Assembly (NCBI RefSeq): GCF_048898065.1
Contig: NZ_JBLWFI010000002.1
Coordinates: 186,001-250,000 of the forward strand
DNA length: 64,000 nt
From: Tepidibacillus_B infernus
GTDB taxonomy: Bacteria > Bacillota > Bacilli > Tepidibacillales > Tepidibacillaceae
Reading direction: 5' to 3'
The notes beneath the pieces were generated by a model. It searched no databases. It was not told the DNA's origin and worked only from the letters and a program-made list of their open reading frames with translations. The translations under genes were made by a program, and so were the position numbers. The number at the start of each line of letters is the position of its first letter. Position 1 is the stretch's first letter. Below, in pieces: positions 8,814 to 17,087 of the stretch.

Positions 8814-9023
8814 ATGTCTACACCAATCTATAATAAGAAAAAACAATTGAAATATATTAAAGGAAGATTGCAACTTCTTTCTTATATGGTAGATCAATTT
8901 AATCCTGAGGATGTAGAACTAAAGGATTTTGAATCAATTGAAGCAGAATTAAAGAAATTGATCGTTAAAACAAAAATATTTCACTATCGAAATGAACATC
9001 AGGTACAAAACGAAAAGGAGTAA
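8814..9023 (+). CDS. SE1561-like small protein
   Basis: This is a 69-residue soluble, charged, helical protein (KKKQLKYIKGRLQLLSYMVDQ, then NPEDVELKDFESIEAELKKL). The length, the helix-DPED-helix arrangement and the spacing resemble the uncharacterised SE1561 family of Firmicutes; that assignment is from memory of the pattern. GGGGG lies 8 nt before the ATG. It is monocistronic between a family A repeat and its own terminator. Confidence 0.7.
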   Translation: MSTPIYNKKKQLKYIKGRLQLLSYMVDQFNPEDVELKDFESIEAELKKLIVKTKIFHYRNEHQVQNEKE

Positions 9024-9044
9024 CCCTTTTTGGAGTTACTCCTT
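9015..9044 (+). terminator. Hairpin overlapping the end of the small gene
   Basis: AAGGAGTAAC (9015-9024), which includes the stop codon, pairs with GTTACTCCTT (9035-9044). A moderately T-rich stretch follows. Confidence 0.65.
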
Positions 9045-9091
9045 CGGTATTTTGTTACTGGCTTTATTTTTTTGAAATTCTATTACTTTGA

Positions 9092-9592
9092 TTATACAGA
9101 TGCTTTTTTAAAGCTCTTAACATACCAATTCCTTAAGTAAGGAATAACCCAGCGGTCTAAACCTATTTTACCTGCATTGAATCCAGCAACAATGACAAAG
9201 ATACTTACAAGTACCATTTGTGGGTTATGGCTAACAGTGCCACTAAACAAGAAAGCAAAGTTCATCATCATACCAAAGAAAACAGCGGCGGTTGTAAGAC
9301 ATCCAAGTATAAGTCCTAATCCTACCAAAAATTCACCTAATGGAATCATAAAGTTAAAAAATCCTACATTAGGGAGTGCAAAGTTTTCAACAAAGCCTCC
9401 CCACCACTGGGATACTGATGGGTGTTCACCACCCATTTTTTTTAATGCTCCTTGTAGGAATCCCTCTGCACTAAATGGTTCTGAACCCGTAAGTTTTTCC
9501 CAACCAGCTGTCATCCAATTCCAACCTAAGTAAAGTCTTAAAAGCAGTAGTCCGTAGGCAGCATAAATATTTTCTCGCAAAAAACGTACCAT
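9092..9592 (-). CDS. DoxX-family membrane protein
   Basis: This 166-residue protein has four hydrophobic segments. The opening RENIYAAYGLLLLRLYLGWNWMTAGWEKL is typical of DoxX/TQO small-subunit-like proteins, as are the GLGLILGCLTTAAVFFG and NFMIPLGEFLVG segments. Some members belong to thiosulfate:quinone oxidoreductases, but no partner gene is present, so the substrate is unknown. The ATG at 9590-9592 has AAAAGGAGGAG just upstream. Confidence 0.85.
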   Translation of the reverse strand: MVRFLRENIYAAYGLLLLRLYLGWNWMTAGWEKLTGSEPFSAEGFLQGALKKMGGEHPSVSQWWGGFVENFALPNVGFFNFMIPLGEFLVGLGLILGCLTTAAVFFGMMMNFAFLFSGTVSHNPQMVLVSIFVIVAGFNAGKIGLDRWVIPYLRNWYVKSFKKASV

Positions 9593-9748
9593 CAAAACTC
9601 CTCCTTTTGCTTTATTATTAAAGAAGATAAAGTAAGATGTTCATCTTACATATGAAGGAAAAGTAATTGGATTGTGTTTTCCTTCCGATATATATATAAG
9701 AAGTACTTTTCGTTTTTAGCACATTTCTAGGTTTTCTTTCATAAATTT

Positions 9749-9765
9749 TTCACATAAAATGTGAA
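9749..9765. promoter_or_regulatory. Palindrome upstream of ldh, possible operator
   Basis: TTCACAT (9749-9755) and ATGTGAA (9759-9765) are exact inverted repeats with a 3-nt centre, about 100 bp before ldh. The half-sites are in the opposite order to the Rex (TTGTGAA/TTCACAA) and Crp/Fnr patterns, so the binding protein is unknown. Confidence 0.35.
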
Positions 9766-9865
9766 CAAGTGATTAAACTTTGTAATCATTTTGAGGTGAT
9801 TAGATGTATAATCTTTGTCCATAATAAAGAAAGAATAGTTTTTTTATGATGAAGGAGGCTAAAGG

Positions 9866-10819
9866 ATGAATAATCAAACGAAAATTGTTGTTGTTGGAAG
9901 CGGAGCAGTTGGATCCACTTTTGCCTATACGGTACTTTTAAGAGGACTTGCGGACGAATTAGTGATCATCGACAAAAATCAGGATAAGGCTGAAGGTGAT
10001 GCATTAGACCTTAACCATGGCTTACTGTTAGCACAACCAATGAAAATAACTGCAGGTGATTACCCTGACTGCAAAGATGCTGATATTATTGTGATCACCG
10101 CTGGAGCAGCACAAAAACCAGGTGAGACAAGATTAGATTTAATGCAGAGAAATGTATCTATATATCACCAAATCTTAACTGAAATCTTAAAATACAATTC
10201 GGAAGCGATTTTTCTTATTGCCACAAATCCAGTCGATATTCTTACCTATATCACCATTAAATTAACTCATTTACCAAAGGAAAGAGTTATCGGGTCAGGA
10301 ACGTTACTAGATAGTGCTCGTTTTCGTTATTTGATATCTGAAAAAATGAATATTGATCCAAGGAGTATTCATGGTATGATAATTGGAGAGCATGGAGATA
10401 CAGAATTGGCTGCTTGGAGTTTATTAAATATAGCAGGAATGACGCAAGAGCAAGTAAAAGAACAATCCAGGTATTATTTATCCTCAGCAGAAAAAGAAGA
10501 GATTTATTTACAAACCAAAAACGCTGCCTATCAAATTATTGAGAAAAAAGGTTCAACCTATTATGCCATCGCTCTATCTTTGGCAAGAATTTGTGAAGCA
10601 ATTTTACATGATCAAATGTCAATACTACCTGTTTCTGCCTATTTGGATAATTATAAAGGGATTAGTGATGTTTGTTTGGGAATTCCAAGTATTATAGGAA
10701 AAAATGGAATTGAAGAGGTTCTTGATCTTCCTCTTACAAAGGAAGAAGAAGAAAAACTTCAACATTCAGCGAATCAATTAGGGAACTTTATTCACCAAAT
10801 ACAATTGCCTAAGATTTAG
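9866..10819 (+). CDS. ldh: L-lactate dehydrogenase
   Basis: This enzyme interconverts pyruvate and L-lactate with NAD(H) in the cytoplasm and recycles NADH during oxygen-limited growth. It has 317 residues, with the nucleotide loop GSGAVGS at 11-17, GAAQKPGETR with the glutamine that distinguishes lactate from malate dehydrogenases, catalytic Asp149/Arg152 in LLDSARFR, and His176 in GEHGDTE. GAAGGAGG precedes the ATG. The upstream 270-bp gap holds a small palindrome. Confidence 0.94.
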   Translation: MNNQTKIVVVGSGAVGSTFAYTVLLRGLADELVIIDKNQDKAEGDALDLNHGLLLAQPMKITAGDYPDCKDADIIVITAGAAQKPGETRLDLMQRNVSIYHQILTEILKYNSEAIFLIATNPVDILTYITIKLTHLPKERVIGSGTLLDSARFRYLISEKMNIDPRSIHGMIIGEHGDTELAAWSLLNIAGMTQEQVKEQSRYYLSSAEKEEIYLQTKNAAYQIIEKKGSTYYAIALSLARICEAILHDQMSILPVSAYLDNYKGISDVCLGIPSIIGKNGIEEVLDLPLTKEEEEKLQHSANQLGNFIHQIQLPKI

Positions 10820-10870
10820 TATGATATACAACCCTTAAATAAAGGGGATTACGGGAAAAGGAGAATATCG

Positions 10871-11719
10871 ATGTCAATTAATCTTTTTACAGATAGTAGC
10901 TGTGATTTACCAGAACAAATCATTAAAAAATACAATATCCATGTCATTCCATTACATATCTCCTTTCAAAATGATCACTTTCTTGATCGTGTTAATTTGA
11001 GTGTTAATGAATTTTATCAAAAAATGAAGGGACAAGAAGAGTTACCTAAAACGGCTGCACCTTCTCCCCAGGATTTTCTTGATCAATTTGAAAAAGTAAT
11101 GAGACCAGGCGATCAAGGAATTGTAATCACATTATCCTCACAATTAAGTAGTACTTATCAAAGTGCTAAGATGGCTGTTGACACCTATAAGGAAGAATAT
11201 CCTCATGTAGAGATGATCGCTCTTGATGCAAAAAATGCATCGATTGGATTAGGTGTAATTCTCATGCAAGCTGCTGAACTAATAAAAGAAAGTTTTCACT
11301 TTGAAGAGCTTATTACTAAAATCAAACATGTGATTGACCATTCACATATCCTGATTTTCTTAGATACGTTGGAAAATGTGATCAAAGGCGGTCGTTTGGA
11401 TCGAGTCAGAGGCAAAATAGCCTCGGTATTATCCGTCAAATTAATTATGAAAAATAGTTTTGAAGGTTCAATTGACGTGATTGAAAAAGTTAGAGGATCT
11501 AAAAATACAGTGAAACGTTTGATTGATTTAATTGAAGAGTATGGGGTTAATTTAGAACAAAAGATCTTAGGAATCGCTCATTCCAATTGCGAAGAAAAGG
11601 CACTACAAATAAAAGAGATGGTTGAGAAGCGGTATAAAACTGCCCAAATTATTTTAACTGAAATTGGTCCATCTATTGGTACTTATGCTGGTGAAGGCGG
11701 TATACTAGTTGCTTTTTAA
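10871..11719 (+). CDS. DegV-family fatty-acid-binding protein
   Basis: The N-terminus INLFTDSSCDLPEQIIKKYNI and the later VITLSSQLSSTYQSA and FLDTLENVIKGGRLDR segments are hallmark DegV/EDD-fold sequences. Members bind a fatty acid, and the FakB proteins present it to FakA kinase. No fakA is in view, so a role in fatty-acid phosphorylation is inferred. It is 282 residues, the normal length. An AAAAGGAG site lies upstream, and ldh ends 51 nt before, so read-through is possible. Confidence 0.92.
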   Translation: MSINLFTDSSCDLPEQIIKKYNIHVIPLHISFQNDHFLDRVNLSVNEFYQKMKGQEELPKTAAPSPQDFLDQFEKVMRPGDQGIVITLSSQLSSTYQSAKMAVDTYKEEYPHVEMIALDAKNASIGLGVILMQAAELIKESFHFEELITKIKHVIDHSHILIFLDTLENVIKGGRLDRVRGKIASVLSVKLIMKNSFEGSIDVIEKVRGSKNTVKRLIDLIEEYGVNLEQKILGIAHSNCEEKALQIKEMVEKRYKTAQIILTEIGPSIGTYAGEGGILVAF

Positions 11720-11743
11720 AGGTGGGTTTATCTATTATTAAAC

Positions 11744-11770
11744 GGTCGTAACTTGGTTACGATCTTTTTT
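11744..11770 (+). terminator. Terminator after the DegV gene
   Basis: GGTCGTAAC pairs with GTTACGATC around TTG (one G-U pair) and is followed by a T-run. Confidence 0.85.
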
Positions 11771-11866
11771 TCATTACAAATTGATTCTTAAGTTTGGTTA
11801 TCTTATAGTTCTTATTAAAACCGTAAAGAATATGAAAGATATGGTTATTTAGAATGGGGTGGTTTT

Positions 11867-12667
11867 ATGAAAAAGTTTCGAATCGATGTAGGTGCTGGAA
11901 TCGATTTAGTTGGAGATGTTCATGGATGCTATGAAGAATTAATAGAAGGAATGAAAAAGTTAGGTTATCATAAGAATAAAAAGGGAATATATTTCCATCC
12001 TAAAAATAGAAAGCTGTTATTCCTAGGAGATATGATGAGTCGGGGCTCTTACTCCTTAAAGGTGATGCGCCTTGTGATGGATATGGTGAATGAAACACAA
12101 GCTTATGCTATTGATGGCAACCATAATTGGAAGGTTGCTCGTTATTTAATGGGGCGAAATGTAAAAATGGTCCATGGCGATGAGAAGTTTGTCTCTGAAC
12201 TAGAACAATTTGAAAAAGAAGAGGGGAAAGAAAAATTAGATAAATTAAAAGAAGAGATGAAGCAGTTCCTACTTGCATGCCCATCCCATTATATCCTTAC
12301 GAAGGAAGGGAAGGATGTAGCAGTAGCAGTGCATGCTGGAATTCGCGATCAAGATATTGGGAAAGATTCAGAACAAGTACGCTCCTTCACTCGTTATGGG
12401 GATACAGCCGGTATAGATGAAAAAGGGAGACCGATCAGAAAGGATTGGACAGTAAACCACCACAACGATCTTTTGATTATTTATGGACATGATCCTAGAC
12501 CTGAACCGATTATTATTTGTCATACCATCAATATTGATCAGGGGTGTGTTTTTGGAGGGCGGTTAACTTTTCTTCGTTATCCTGAAATGGAAATCATTCA
12601 GGTTGATGCAAAAGAGGATTATGCTGGGGATAAGGAACATCATATTACAAAACATTTTCGAGGGTAA
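11867..12667 (+). CDS. PrpE-like metallophosphoesterase
   Basis: This is a calcineurin-like phosphoesterase of 266 residues. Metal-binding blocks are visible: GDVHGCYEEL (about 17-26), FLGDMMSRGSYS (about 52-63), DGNHNWK (about 84-90), then histidines in VAVHAGIRD and YGHDPRPEP. The overall order resembles PrpE-type bis(5'-nucleosyl)-tetraphosphatases and PPP-type phosphatases. The usual GDxxDRG block reads GDMMSRG, with serine in place of the second aspartate. The true substrate is unknown. PepF follows 25 nt later, so they may share a transcript. Confidence 0.85.
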   Translation: MKKFRIDVGAGIDLVGDVHGCYEELIEGMKKLGYHKNKKGIYFHPKNRKLLFLGDMMSRGSYSLKVMRLVMDMVNETQAYAIDGNHNWKVARYLMGRNVKMVHGDEKFVSELEQFEKEEGKEKLDKLKEEMKQFLLACPSHYILTKEGKDVAVAVHAGIRDQDIGKDSEQVRSFTRYGDTAGIDEKGRPIRKDWTVNHHNDLLIIYGHDPRPEPIIICHTINIDQGCVFGGRLTFLRYPEMEIIQVDAKEDYAGDKEHHITKHFRG

Positions 12668-12692
12668 AGAAATCTTTAAGGAGGAATGACTC

Positions 12693-14507
12693 ATGGTTGA
12701 TGAAAGTAAAAAAAGTCTACCAAAAAGAAGTGAGATTGACAAGAAGTATCAATGGAATCTTGAAACGATCTATACGACTGATGAAAAATGGGAAGAAGAT
12801 TTTAAAAGGGTAAAAGAGCTTGCTGAACAATTAAAAGGATTTGAAGGTAAACTAAAATCCTCTGCAAAAAACTTGCTTGAAGGATTAAAGCTACAAGATC
12901 AGCTTTCTGAAACACTTGGCAAAGTGTTTGTCTACGCAAGGTTAAGAAAAGATGAAGACAATACTAATGCGAAGTATCAAGCTTTAGCAGACCGAGCAAG
13001 TAGTTTAAGTATTCAAGTAAGTAGTATAACCTCTTATATTGTACCTGAAATCCTTTCTATTCCAACAGAAAAGCTAGAATCTTTCATAAAAGAGGAAAAA
13101 GGACTTGCTTTATATAGACATTATTTAGATGAAATAGTTCGAACAAAACCACATATTTTATCTCCCGAATTAGAACAGTTGCTGGCACAAACAGGAGAAA
13201 TCGCACAAGCGCCAGACCATATATTTGGCATGCTAAATAATGCTGATATTAAGTTTCCAACGATTAGAGATGAACAAGGAGAAGAAGTAGAGCTAACGAA
13301 AGGCCGTTATATTCAATTTATGGAGAGTACGGATCGTCGTGTTCGCAAAGATGCTTTTGAAGCAATGTATCAAACCTATGGAAGTTTGAAAAACACCTTT
13401 GCAGCTATCTTAAATTCTGATGTAAAGAAAAATATTTTCTATGCAAAGGCAAGACATTATGCTTCGGCGCTAGAGGCTTCATTAGATGATGATAATGTGA
13501 CACCAGAAGTATATAACAATTTAATTGAAACGATAAAGAAAAATATCAATCTCATGCACCGATACGTAAGTTTACGTAAAAAAATGCTTGATCTTGATGA
13601 GTTACATATGTATGACCTATATACCCCTATCGTAAAAGATGTAAAGATCAAAGTTCCTTATGAAGAAGCAAAAGAAACGGTAAAAAAAGGGCTAAAACCA
13701 TTAGGGCAAGAATATTTAGACCAATTAGCAAAGGGTTTTGAATCCAGATGGATCGATGTATATGAAAACCAAGGGAAAACGAGTGGGGCATACTCATGGG
13801 GATCGTATGGAACACATCCATATATTTTGTTGAATTATCAAGATAATGTAAATGATCTTTTCACTTTAGCACATGAGTTAGGTCATTCGATGCATTCTTT
13901 TTATTCCAATTCAAACCAACCATACATTTATTCCCATTATAAGATCTTTGTTGCTGAAGTCGCTTCTACATTAAATGAAACCTTACTAATGCATTATCTA
14001 TTGGAAAACATAACTGATAAAAAAGAAAAATTGTATTATTTAAATCACTATTTAGAGCAATTCAGAGCAACGGTTTATCGTCAGACTATGTTTGCAGAAT
14101 TTGAAAAAATGATTCATGAAAAAGTTGAAGCTGGCGAGGCTCTAACCCCTGATCTTTTAAATGAAATGTACCATCAATTAAATGTTGAATATTATGGACC
14201 TGAAATGGTCATTGATGAATTGATCGATTTAGAATGGGCAAGGATTCCTCATTTTTACATGAATTTTTATGTTTACAAATACGCAACAGGTTTTTCGGCA
14301 GCTACCAGCTTGGCAAAGCAAATTTTAGAAGAAGGAGCACCTGCTGTTGAACGCTATCTAACTTTCTTAAAATCTGGTGGGTCTGATTATCCTGTTGAAC
14401 TTTTAAAAAAGGCAGGCGTGGATATGAACACACCTAAGCCCATTCAACAGGCTCTGGATGTATTTAAAGATCTATTAGATCAAATGGAACAATTGTTAGC
14501 TGAGTAA
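12693..14507 (+). CDS. pepF: Oligoendopeptidase F
   Basis: This cytoplasmic M3B zinc peptidase hydrolyses medium-length peptides. It has 604 residues, close to the usual 600. The zinc motif HELGH is at residues 394-398, with the downstream EVASTLNETL block supplying the third ligand. AAGGAGG lies 8 nt before the ATG. It is the second M3B peptidase in the window; the two are clearly divergent in sequence and length, so they are not a recent duplication. Confidence 0.96.
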   Translation: MVDESKKSLPKRSEIDKKYQWNLETIYTTDEKWEEDFKRVKELAEQLKGFEGKLKSSAKNLLEGLKLQDQLSETLGKVFVYARLRKDEDNTNAKYQALADRASSLSIQVSSITSYIVPEILSIPTEKLESFIKEEKGLALYRHYLDEIVRTKPHILSPELEQLLAQTGEIAQAPDHIFGMLNNADIKFPTIRDEQGEEVELTKGRYIQFMESTDRRVRKDAFEAMYQTYGSLKNTFAAILNSDVKKNIFYAKARHYASALEASLDDDNVTPEVYNNLIETIKKNINLMHRYVSLRKKMLDLDELHMYDLYTPIVKDVKIKVPYEEAKETVKKGLKPLGQEYLDQLAKGFESRWIDVYENQGKTSGAYSWGSYGTHPYILLNYQDNVNDLFTLAHELGHSMHSFYSNSNQPYIYSHYKIFVAEVASTLNETLLMHYLLENITDKKEKLYYLNHYLEQFRATVYRQTMFAEFEKMIHEKVEAGEALTPDLLNEMYHQLNVEYYGPEMVIDELIDLEWARIPHFYMNFYVYKYATGFSAATSLAKQILEEGAPAVERYLTFLKSGGSDYPVELLKKAGVDMNTPKPIQQALDVFKDLLDQMEQLLAE

Positions 14508-14515
14508 AAGGACTT

Positions 14516-14560
14516 AAAAAGGTGGGAATTATATATTCGATACAAATTCCCACCTTTTTT
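14516..14560 (+). terminator. Strong terminator after pepF
   Basis: AAAAAGGTGGGAATT (14516-14530) pairs with AATTCCCACCTTTTT (14545-14559) and runs into Ts. Confidence 0.93.
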
Positions 14561-14748
14561 ATATTCCATAAGTAACCAACATTTCCATCAAAATATATCT
14601 ATATGAAAAATCCCCTTTTCAGTACATTTAATTTGTCATGATGATTGACTATAGTATCGCTTTATGATAAAAAATTATTATTTTGAAAGGGAAAACCATC
14701 AAGATGAATTTTTCATTTAAGAAGAAATAATTTTTCCAATTTATATCT

Positions 14749-15217
14749 GATTCCACTGCAAAAACCCCTATAAAAACCTTATTTTCAGAAGGAAGTTATT
14801 TCTTGGTGCGAATTATTAAGTATAAGTTAGATATTTGTAGAATAGCAGAGATAAATTTAATCTTTGTGGTTTCAGCAAATGTTTAGAGAAAATAAACATT
14901 TACAACAAAACCTATTTAACAATCTTTATACCATGAACTCAAGGCTTGCTGAAAAACTTAAAAATTCTTGGGGGGCAGAATTTACCCTTCACACGCTTGA
15001 AGAGGGAGAATTTTTTCGGAAATACGTTAAACGGGATCAAGGGATACCTGTCGCTATTTAACAAAGAAAAAGATTAAAAAGGGTAAATGATATTCATTGT
15101 AAGCCTAAATATTACTTATTAGAAAAATATATATAGAAGTATTGAAGAATATAATTCCTCAATTTACCACTTATAGGGTGGTTAGATGTTAATTTCTCTG
15201 TTTTCAGCAGTGGAATC
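14749..15217. mobile_element. Degraded insertion-sequence relic with short terminal inverted repeats
   Basis: GATTCCACTGC (14749-14759) and GCAGTGGAATC (15207-15217) are perfect 11-bp inverted repeats 469 bp apart, enclosing a short transposase-like fragment. The flanks on both sides are TATA-rich (TTATATCT and ATATATAG), so a target duplication cannot be settled. The size is far too small for an autonomous element, so most of the interior has been deleted. Confidence 0.6.
14879..15061 (+). pseudogene. N-terminal transposase fragment (IS1182-like)
   Basis: The 60-residue open frame starts MFRENKHLQQNLFNNLYTMN, followed by SRLAEKLKNSWGAEF. This resembles the N-termini of IS1182-type transposases from memory. 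After about residue 38 the sequence no longer fits and ends soon after, suggesting an internal deletion junction. There is no ribosome site. It lies inside a pair of short inverted repeats, which supports an IS origin. It is not expected to be functional. Confidence 0.5.
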
Positions 15218-15261
15218 ATATATAGATTTTTAAAATAAATAGAAAGGTATGGGTAAGATAT

Positions 15262-15744
15262 ATGAAAAAATTCAAGTTTTTAGCACTTGCATTAGTTTTT
15301 GTTTTTTTATTAGTATTTTTATATCAGAATTATATTTATTATAAAATTCCCTACAACCCAATAACTAAGTATTCATCAGAAAACCTTAGTAGTTTTCATA
15401 TTACAAAAAATCTTCCCAATGGCGAAGAAGTATCTGCAAAAACCAATGATTTAGATACTTCTAATTTAATTTTAAGATACTTTCGTGATTTAAAATTAAT
15501 GCCTCTAAAAGATAAATCAGCTTTGGATGTAATCTCTAAACAAGGAAACGAAACGTACTTTACAGTGATGTTAGAATTTAATCAATCAGAAAGGTTGTTC
15601 ATAAAAGATCTATTTTTAGAAAACTTAAGAGTTCTTTATATCAGTTCTGATTTCTCTGGTTTTCATGAAGGATATTATCGAATAATAGGCTCTAAATTTG
15701 ATTATAACTATATTTATGATTTAATAAGTAATTCAGAAAAATAA
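15262..15744 (+). CDS. Membrane-anchored or secreted protein of unknown function
   Basis: This is a 160-residue protein I do not recognise. Residues 5-24 form a strong hydrophobic segment after MKKFKF, so the rest is probably outside the cell, either anchored or released. There is no lipobox cysteine. The remainder is rich in aromatic and charged residues, with no evident motif. It is strongly AT-rich and lies between two IS remnants, consistent with accessory DNA. AGAAAGG lies upstream of the ATG. Confidence 0.6.
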   Translation: MKKFKFLALALVFVFLLVFLYQNYIYYKIPYNPITKYSSENLSSFHITKNLPNGEEVSAKTNDLDTSNLILRYFRDLKLMPLKDKSALDVISKQGNETYFTVMLEFNQSERLFIKDLFLENLRVLYISSDFSGFHEGYYRIIGSKFDYNYIYDLISNSEK

Positions 15745-15807
15745 AAAACAACTTGATTAAACGAGGCCACTGAAAAACTTTTTCTTTTAGAAGTTTCAAT
15801 TGTTCTT

Positions 15808-16563
15808 TTACATTCGGATACTGGGTAAGAGTGCCTTCCTTTCACTCATTCCATAAAAATGTTTGATCTCAACATGCTGTTTAAGCCATTTAAAAAATAG
15901 TTCAATTGCCCAGCGTGATCGGTAAATTTCACTGATTTCTTCGGCGCTGTCAACATACCCGCGGTCAAACACATACATGGCTTCCTTGTCATCTACAAGG
16001 ACTTCAAGTTGATTTCTGTCATGTTCTTTTGCTGTTGTCATCACTGCTTTTTTAGGATAGACAGTGTCCTTGTCCATGAACACAAGTCGTAAATGCAGTT
16101 TTACACCCGCTTTTGTTTTACGAAATTTTGCCCATTTGTAATGGGTTAAGTTAAGCGGTAGTGTACTTGAATCAATGATGTTTAATGGCATGTTCTTTCT
16201 ATTTTTAAATTGGATTTGTTGAATTTGATAAACAAGGTCCATGAATAGAGTTGAAAGAATTTCTGGATTGATTTCATTGTTTTTTCGTGATAATTGAGAG
16301 GCACTTATCGATTCAAATCCAAGTGTTTTTTGCAGATCTTCATTAAGTAGTGCATCACTCATGGCTTGTAAACTCTCGGTTTCATGCAGCTGAGCAAAAA
16401 GCAGAAGTTTAATAAAAGCCTCTGTTGTAAGTTTCTTGATGTAGTAATCTTGTTTACCATTTTCAACATGTTCAAAAATTTTTTGGTTTATTGTAAGTTT
16501 AAATAGATCGGTTTCTTTAAGGTTTAGCGAAGAGAGAATCAAATTGTAATCTAGCTTTTGGTT
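15808..16563 (-). pseudogene. IS4-type transposase, internally deleted and truncated
   Basis: The frame matches IS4-family DDE transposases: LTTEAFIKLLLFAQLHE, SISASQLSRKNNEI, the first catalytic Asp in NIIDSSTLPL, the second in YVFDRGYVD, and the Glu region in YRSRWAIELFFKWLKQH. The stretch that normally separates FDRGY from SAEEISEIY (around 50 residues) is missing in frame, and the C-terminus ends prematurely after HFYGMSE. Downstream sequence on the minus strand still resembles coding sequence in another frame. It is therefore inactive. Confidence 0.85.
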
Positions 16564-16906
16564 TAATTTTGCTTTTTCGACTAACGCAGCAATTCGTTCA
16601 ATTGCCTCACGCCCCGTATAAACTTTTGTTTGGTCTTTGACATAGACAGTTTGGATTTGACGATTGGCGTTTAATACAAAGGAAGCTTGGTAATTTTCTC
16701 TTGTTAATGAAAATGAATTTAATTTATCTAAACCTTCTAGATCAGGGATTACGGTATTAGACAAAACAGTAATCATCACGACCTCTTTATCTTCATTGAT
16801 CACAAGTGAATGATTGGTCTTTGCTTTTAGTCATCGTGAATGGAGCCATGGTAACGATTAAGGTAAAAATCAACACGATGGAAAGCAATGGTTTTGTGAA
16901 TCTCAT
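16564..16906 (-). pseudogene. Frameshifted secreted-protein gene abutting the IS4 remnant
   Basis: From the ATG at 16904-16906, preceded by GGAGGAGG, a signal peptide is read (MRFTKPLLSIVLIFTLIVTM). That frame stops at 16793. A one-base shift continues as INEDKEVVMITVLSNTVIP, then SFSLTRENYQASFVLNAN and VYTGREAIERIAALVEKAKL. It then joins directly to transposase sequence. The visible part may be a small extracellular protein, perhaps YusW-like, but that is a guess. It looks like a host gene disrupted by both a frameshift and the IS. Confidence 0.6.
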
Positions 16907-17087
16907 CTACTTTATCCTCCTCCTTCTGCGGTAAAGAAATCCTTCCGCTAGCGATTTGAAGTTTTATATATTCCACCATACCTATTCATGGTATCATTTT
17001 CCATTATGGGGATACCCTTGATTTTATTTCCTTTTTTCGATACATTGTTCTATGTATAAAATAAACATATACTGGAGGTCGAACAAA

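Noticed and set aside
9749..9765. Rex or Fnr site before ldh
   Set aside because: The half-sites are in the inverse order to both consensus patterns, so I list it only as a palindrome of unknown binding.
14558..14573. Further family A copy after pepF (TATATTCCATAAG resemblance)
   Set aside because: Only about a dozen bases match and there is no partner arm; the stretch belongs to the pepF terminator tail.
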